Assembly (NCBI GenBank): GCA_913019965.1
Contig: CAJVZR010000030.1
Location: forward strand, 1-47,094
Source: an uncultured Oleispira sp.
GTDB lineage: Bacteria > Pseudomonadota > Gammaproteobacteria > Pseudomonadales > Oceanobacteraceae
Length of the DNA: 47,094 nucleotides
Direction of reading: 5' to 3'
In this document: piece by piece, positions 44,307 through 47,094 of the stretch
Layout: every line of letters starts with the position of its first letter
How positions within the stretch are numbered: position 1 is the stretch's first letter
Translations under genes and position numbers: made by a program
Notes under the pieces: model-generated
Databases searched by the model: none
Told to the model about the DNA's origin: nothing
What the model saw: only the letters and a program-made list of their open reading frames with translations

Positions 44307-44633
44307 TTATAGAACAATTGCGCAGGCACCAAAAGATCGACTAGCGATAGTGCTTTGCTGACAAGCGGAAACACAGTTGGTTAGCTTCTTTTGGGTAGTG
44401 CTTTTATTAAATTGCATTTCGGCTGCAAAGTTAACGCAACGCTGTGGGAATGCTTGGCGGTAACACTGCTCAATCTGGCTATTTTTATTGATGCAACTTT
44501 GAGCGGTTGCAAACATTTTATCGAAAATAGGCTTATCAGAGTCACTGATATCCTGAGTAAGCTGTGGCGATTGGCAAGCGGCTACTAGGGCAAGTGACAA
44601 TACCCCCGCTGGTTTAAGTAGTGATCTAATCAT
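44307..44633 (-). CDS. Small cysteine-rich lipoprotein
   Basis: A 108-residue lipoprotein, start ATG 44633 (GGA nine bases upstream; a GTG at 44651 is also in frame). Signal peptide MIRSLLKPAGVLSLALVAAC with lipobox VAAC. The mature part has six or more additional Cys residues (SCIN, QCYR, RCVN, NCVSACQ, ACA), suggesting disulfide bonding in the periplasm. Not recognised. Confidence 0.7.
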   Translation of the reverse strand: MIRSLLKPAGVLSLALVAACQSPQLTQDISDSDKPIFDKMFATAQSCINKNSQIEQCYRQAFPQRCVNFAAEMQFNKSTTQKKLTNCVSACQQSTIASRSFGACAIVL

Positions 44634-44782
44634 TGAATTTCCGTTTAGCACCTTTTTTTATATTTTATTCATTGGGTGTGACAGTAATACTACAATATAG
44701 TGAAAATTGGTTAAACCGAAAGGGTTGGGTATTATGTAACTCGATGCAATATTTAGTAGTGTATTCAACACTATCTTATTCT

Positions 44783-45982
44783 TTAAGGATGAATACTCAT
44801 TGAAAATCCGGCCTTAATTACGTCACCATTGTGATTAATTATTTCAACTTTGGCAGACAGGCTATTAGTGGCTTGAGAATCTATCTGGAGGTCGAAGCTG
44901 GAAGCACTTTCACATTCACTATAGTTTGTCTCTGCGCAGCGGTTGGTATAGCTAGTATCCAACGGGACTGGTTTAATAATTCTTAGTGTTTCCTTGTCTG
45001 TATTGAGGTTTCTGCTAGCTTCGAAATAGGTTTCGTCTGAATATCCGTATCTATTTGGGGTTTCGGAGAATTTAATTGTTGAGATGTGTTTTGAGTGGAA
45101 TAAGCTTTCAGTATTATTGTTACTGGCTGTTGTAACGCTTGAATGCCACTGTGCAATTCGTAAGCAATTTAATACTTCGGACGTATCGGTAATATTCACG
45201 CTTGGGCTTTTAATGTGAATGCTAAAATCTATTTCTTCTACTTCTGTGAACTTGGTTGAGTCACTAATCTTCACGCCTTTGATCGACATATTCCTATGAT
45301 AGTCATTCACAGTAGAAATGAATTTCATGTTTTCAAATTGTAAGCTCCCTGATAAGGCTAGGTTGTTAGTTAAATTTAGACTTCCTGATTTGGAGCCTTG
45401 TTGAACCAAAGGATTGTGTAGTGATATTCCAATTTGAAAGAATAGGTATCGCAATAACCCGACTTGTTCCGGATTGAGTGCGACTAAGTTAGGGGTGAGT
45501 ATATTAACTGAGAGTTGCCAAAGGGTAGGTAAGTCAGTATTGGAGAGGTTGGCCGCGGGATAGTGAGTATTGGGATCATTTAAGCCATAAGCGTCGAGTA
45601 ATTGCCTCATTACCCATGTAAAACCTTCATCTTCAATAGTGTGGTTAATGGCTAAGCTATTATTTGTTGGCAAATAAGATTGATTACAACTTGCCCCTAG
45701 TTGATATTCACCCGTATTCTCTGTTTCTGAAATTCGAATTACTTGACGAATGAAGTAGGTATCTTCGTTAGTTCTTTCTCCATCGTTAATATGGTGCTTC
45801 TCAGTTGCCTCAATATCCATATGAAATAACCAAATCCCTTCAGGTGATTCCGTCGATAGGTTTGGATTGATGTTAGGTAATTGAACATGGCTATCTTTGT
45901 CTTCATTTTTAAGACAGGCAGAAAGTGAAAAGCTAAGTAGGAGTAGCAATATCCATTGCTTAAGCATATTTCTTTTGATCAT
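44783..45982 (-). CDS. Lipoprotein, paralogue of its upstream neighbour
   Basis: A 399-residue lipoprotein (signal peptide to FSLSACLKN, lipobox LSAC). Start ATG with AAAGGAAG upstream. The body is beta-rich with conserved paired Cys (for example CNQSYL, CLRIAQW, CAETNYSECES). The neighbour at 46037 onward shares the N-terminal QLPNINPNLSTESPEG block and the C-terminal pattern FxL...S....I..HxG. Family unknown to me; no catalytic motif. Second gene of a tandem pair separated by 54 bases. Confidence 0.78.
   Translation of the reverse strand: MIKRNMLKQWILLLLLSFSLSACLKNEDKDSHVQLPNINPNLSTESPEGIWLFHMDIEATEKHHINDGERTNEDTYFIRQVIRISETENTGEYQLGASCNQSYLPTNNSLAINHTIEDEGFTWVMRQLLDAYGLNDPNTHYPAANLSNTDLPTLWQLSVNILTPNLVALNPEQVGLLRYLFFQIGISLHNPLVQQGSKSGSLNLTNNLALSGSLQFENMKFISTVNDYHRNMSIKGVKISDSTKFTEVEEIDFSIHIKSPSVNITDTSEVLNCLRIAQWHSSVTTASNNNTESLFHSKHISTIKFSETPNRYGYSDETYFEASRNLNTDKETLRIIKPVPLDTSYTNRCAETNYSECESASSFDLQIDSQATNSLSAKVEIINHNGDVIKAGFSMSIHP
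45819..45912 (-). repeat. 94-bp direct repeat, copy 1
   Basis: Identical at 93 of 94 positions to 47001-47094 (the single difference is T versus C in ACCAAAYCCC). Encodes the mature N-terminus of the tandem lipoproteins. The rest of the two genes is far more diverged. Confidence 0.97.
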
Positions 45983-46036
45983 TATTTGCTTCCTTTTGAG
46001 AATTTACATTCTAGAGTGATTGAAGCTAAACGTGTA

Positions 46037-47094
46037 TTAATTGGGAAATATGAATCTAGTATCAATTTTCACTTCAGTTCCGTCATGCTCAATAATTTCA
46101 GCTTCAACTGAGAAGCCGTTTATATCTTTCGACCTTTGTTCTAGCTCAAAACTAATAGGAGGTGAGCACTGTTCACTAGTTTCGTCATAACAAGGTTGAA
46201 TTATATGGTATGAATCCCAGTCCGAACCCAATAAATGTACTGACGGGGCGTTTTCATAGTCTTGATAAGTCTTGAGGATAACTAGGCTATCAGTCTCGGG
46301 AAGTAAGGATTCCATACCCAGTGTAAATGCTTCTGTTTGCTTAGCTTCAACTTCTGAGCTGTTAGCTCTACGAGTAACTATGTAGGACCTTTTTTCTCTT
46401 GAATCTAAACAATAAGGCATATATTCGGAGTGCGATATATCTAACAAATCGGATTGAATATTTAGCCTGTATGTTATTTCTGCTGCGGTATCAAAAGCTG
46501 TGCTATCTGACAGTTTTACAGCGCTGATGTTCAGAGATCTTGAATATTTGACTTGATCATACCCGTTCAAATAAAAAGATGTAAAAAATAAGGGGTCTTC
46601 ATTGGCTATATAATTTGCATTGGCTTCAATGATTAGTTGGCCTGAAAGGGACAGGTTTTGGTTAACAGTTAGTCCCCCATTTTCGATATAGCTCCAACTA
46701 AAATATGGATCAAAGATACTAAGAGCTTCCATCTCAGGATAATTTTGCATTTCAGGATTGTCAAAAGGTTTAAATTGTTGATTATCAAGCTTCCAGTTTG
46801 CTGGAAGCTCTGTATCGTCATCAACTGCCATTAAACTATTAATATTAAATTCGGAAGAGTACCGACCACAGCCAGCTTTTGGCCAGAATACATTTTCCTG
46901 CTCAGTTGGTTTGATTGTTACCAATTGGCGTACGAAATAATGGCTGCTCTTTTCTCTTTGCTTATCTGAGGAGATTGAGTTTTCCGTGACATCAATATTC
47001 ATATGAAATAACCAAACCCCTTCAGGTGATTCCGTCGATAGGTTTGGATTGATGTTAGGTAATTGAACATGGCTATCTTTGTCTTCATTTTTAA
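46037..47094 (-). CDS. Partial tandem lipoprotein (5' end beyond the window)
   Basis: The reading frame stays open to the right edge of the window. An internal ATG at 47002 could be taken as the start, but the 92 bases upstream encode, in frame, the same KNEDKDSHVQLPNINPNL... segment as the mature N-terminus of the downstream paralogue, so the true start and lipobox are just outside. At least 351 residues. Contains paired Cys (GCGRYS, YCLDSRE, PCYDETSEQCSPP). Role unknown. Confidence 0.85.
   Translation of the reverse strand, partial: KNEDKDSHVQLPNINPNLSTESPEGVWLFHMNIDVTENSISSDKQREKSSHYFVRQLVTIKPTEQENVFWPKAGCGRYSSEFNINSLMAVDDDTELPANWKLDNQQFKPFDNPEMQNYPEMEALSIFDPYFSWSYIENGGLTVNQNLSLSGQLIIEANANYIANEDPLFFTSFYLNGYDQVKYSRSLNISAVKLSDSTAFDTAAEITYRLNIQSDLLDISHSEYMPYCLDSREKRSYIVTRRANSSEVEAKQTEAFTLGMESLLPETDSLVILKTYQDYENAPSVHLLGSDWDSYHIIQPCYDETSEQCSPPISFELEQRSKDINGFSVEAEIIEHDGTEVKIDTRFIFPN
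47001..47094 (-). repeat. 94-bp direct repeat, copy 2 (runs to the window edge)
   Basis: Same orientation as 45819-45912, spaced 1182 bp. The repeat may continue beyond the window. Confidence 0.97.

Noticed and set aside
47002..47002. ATG at 47002 as the start of the last lipoprotein gene
   Set aside because: The frame is open upstream and encodes the mature N-terminus shared with the downstream paralogue; the Met is internal (LFHMN).

Overview
The window reads as chromosomal DNA of a denitrifying Gammaproteobacterium, most likely a marine Oceanospirillales-type organism. This is inferred from gene content, moderate-to-low GC, many lipoproteins with classic lipoboxes and a clade I (Tat-exported) nitrous oxide reductase cluster. 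The genus cannot be fixed from sequence alone. No rRNA, tRNA or CRISPR array was seen.

Layout. (1) 1-1771: accessory island with an IS3-family orfB and its right end, directly followed by a single-ORF integron-type gene cassette with an attC-like site. (2) 1948-5340: a large secreted lipoprotein, then PhnA/YjdM, a DUF523 protein and a spermidine-synthase-like protein. (3) 5771-9737: surface/secretion module with two paralogous lipoproteins carrying long Pro-Val-Val-Glu-Glu repeat stalks ending in a fibronectin-III-like domain, separated by a hexanucleotide microsatellite, plus a secreted beta-helix protein. (4) 9838-13553: alkB, an orphan periplasmic binding protein, an unrecognised 400-residue protein and two small lipoproteins. 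(5) 13574-16681, minus strand: Na+/H+ antiporter and a 7TM-GGDEF diguanylate cyclase. (6) 16833-21258: molybdenum cofactor operon (SDR-like protein, moeA, mobA, moaC, moaD, CPBP-like membrane protein). (7) 21401-30104: a second orphan binding protein converging on the complete nosRZDFYL cluster (minus strand), headed by a perfect FNR/DNR-type box. (8) 30322-33428, minus strand: ThDP-dependent acetolactate-synthase-like enzyme and an aldehyde dehydrogenase, closed by a very strong terminator. (9) 33518-43861, minus strand: a tightly packed seven-gene operon (GNAT-like, GH3 acyl-acid amido synthetase, double GNAT-like, HxxxDG acyltransferase-like, RND adaptor, RND pump, HHxxxDG condensation-like protein). 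(10) 44307-47094, minus strand: a small Cys-rich lipoprotein and two tandem paralogous lipoproteins, the last running off the window.

How they fit. The nos genes reduce N2O to N2 under low oxygen; the Moco operon would support molybdoenzymes such as nitrate reductase elsewhere in the genome. The best candidate for an undescribed system is region 9: an amide-forming GH3 ligase with four acyltransferase-like proteins and a dedicated RND exporter, which looks like a small-molecule (acyl-amide or conjugate) biosynthesis and export operon. Region 3 looks like a surface adhesion or polysaccharide-interaction module with repeat-based variability.
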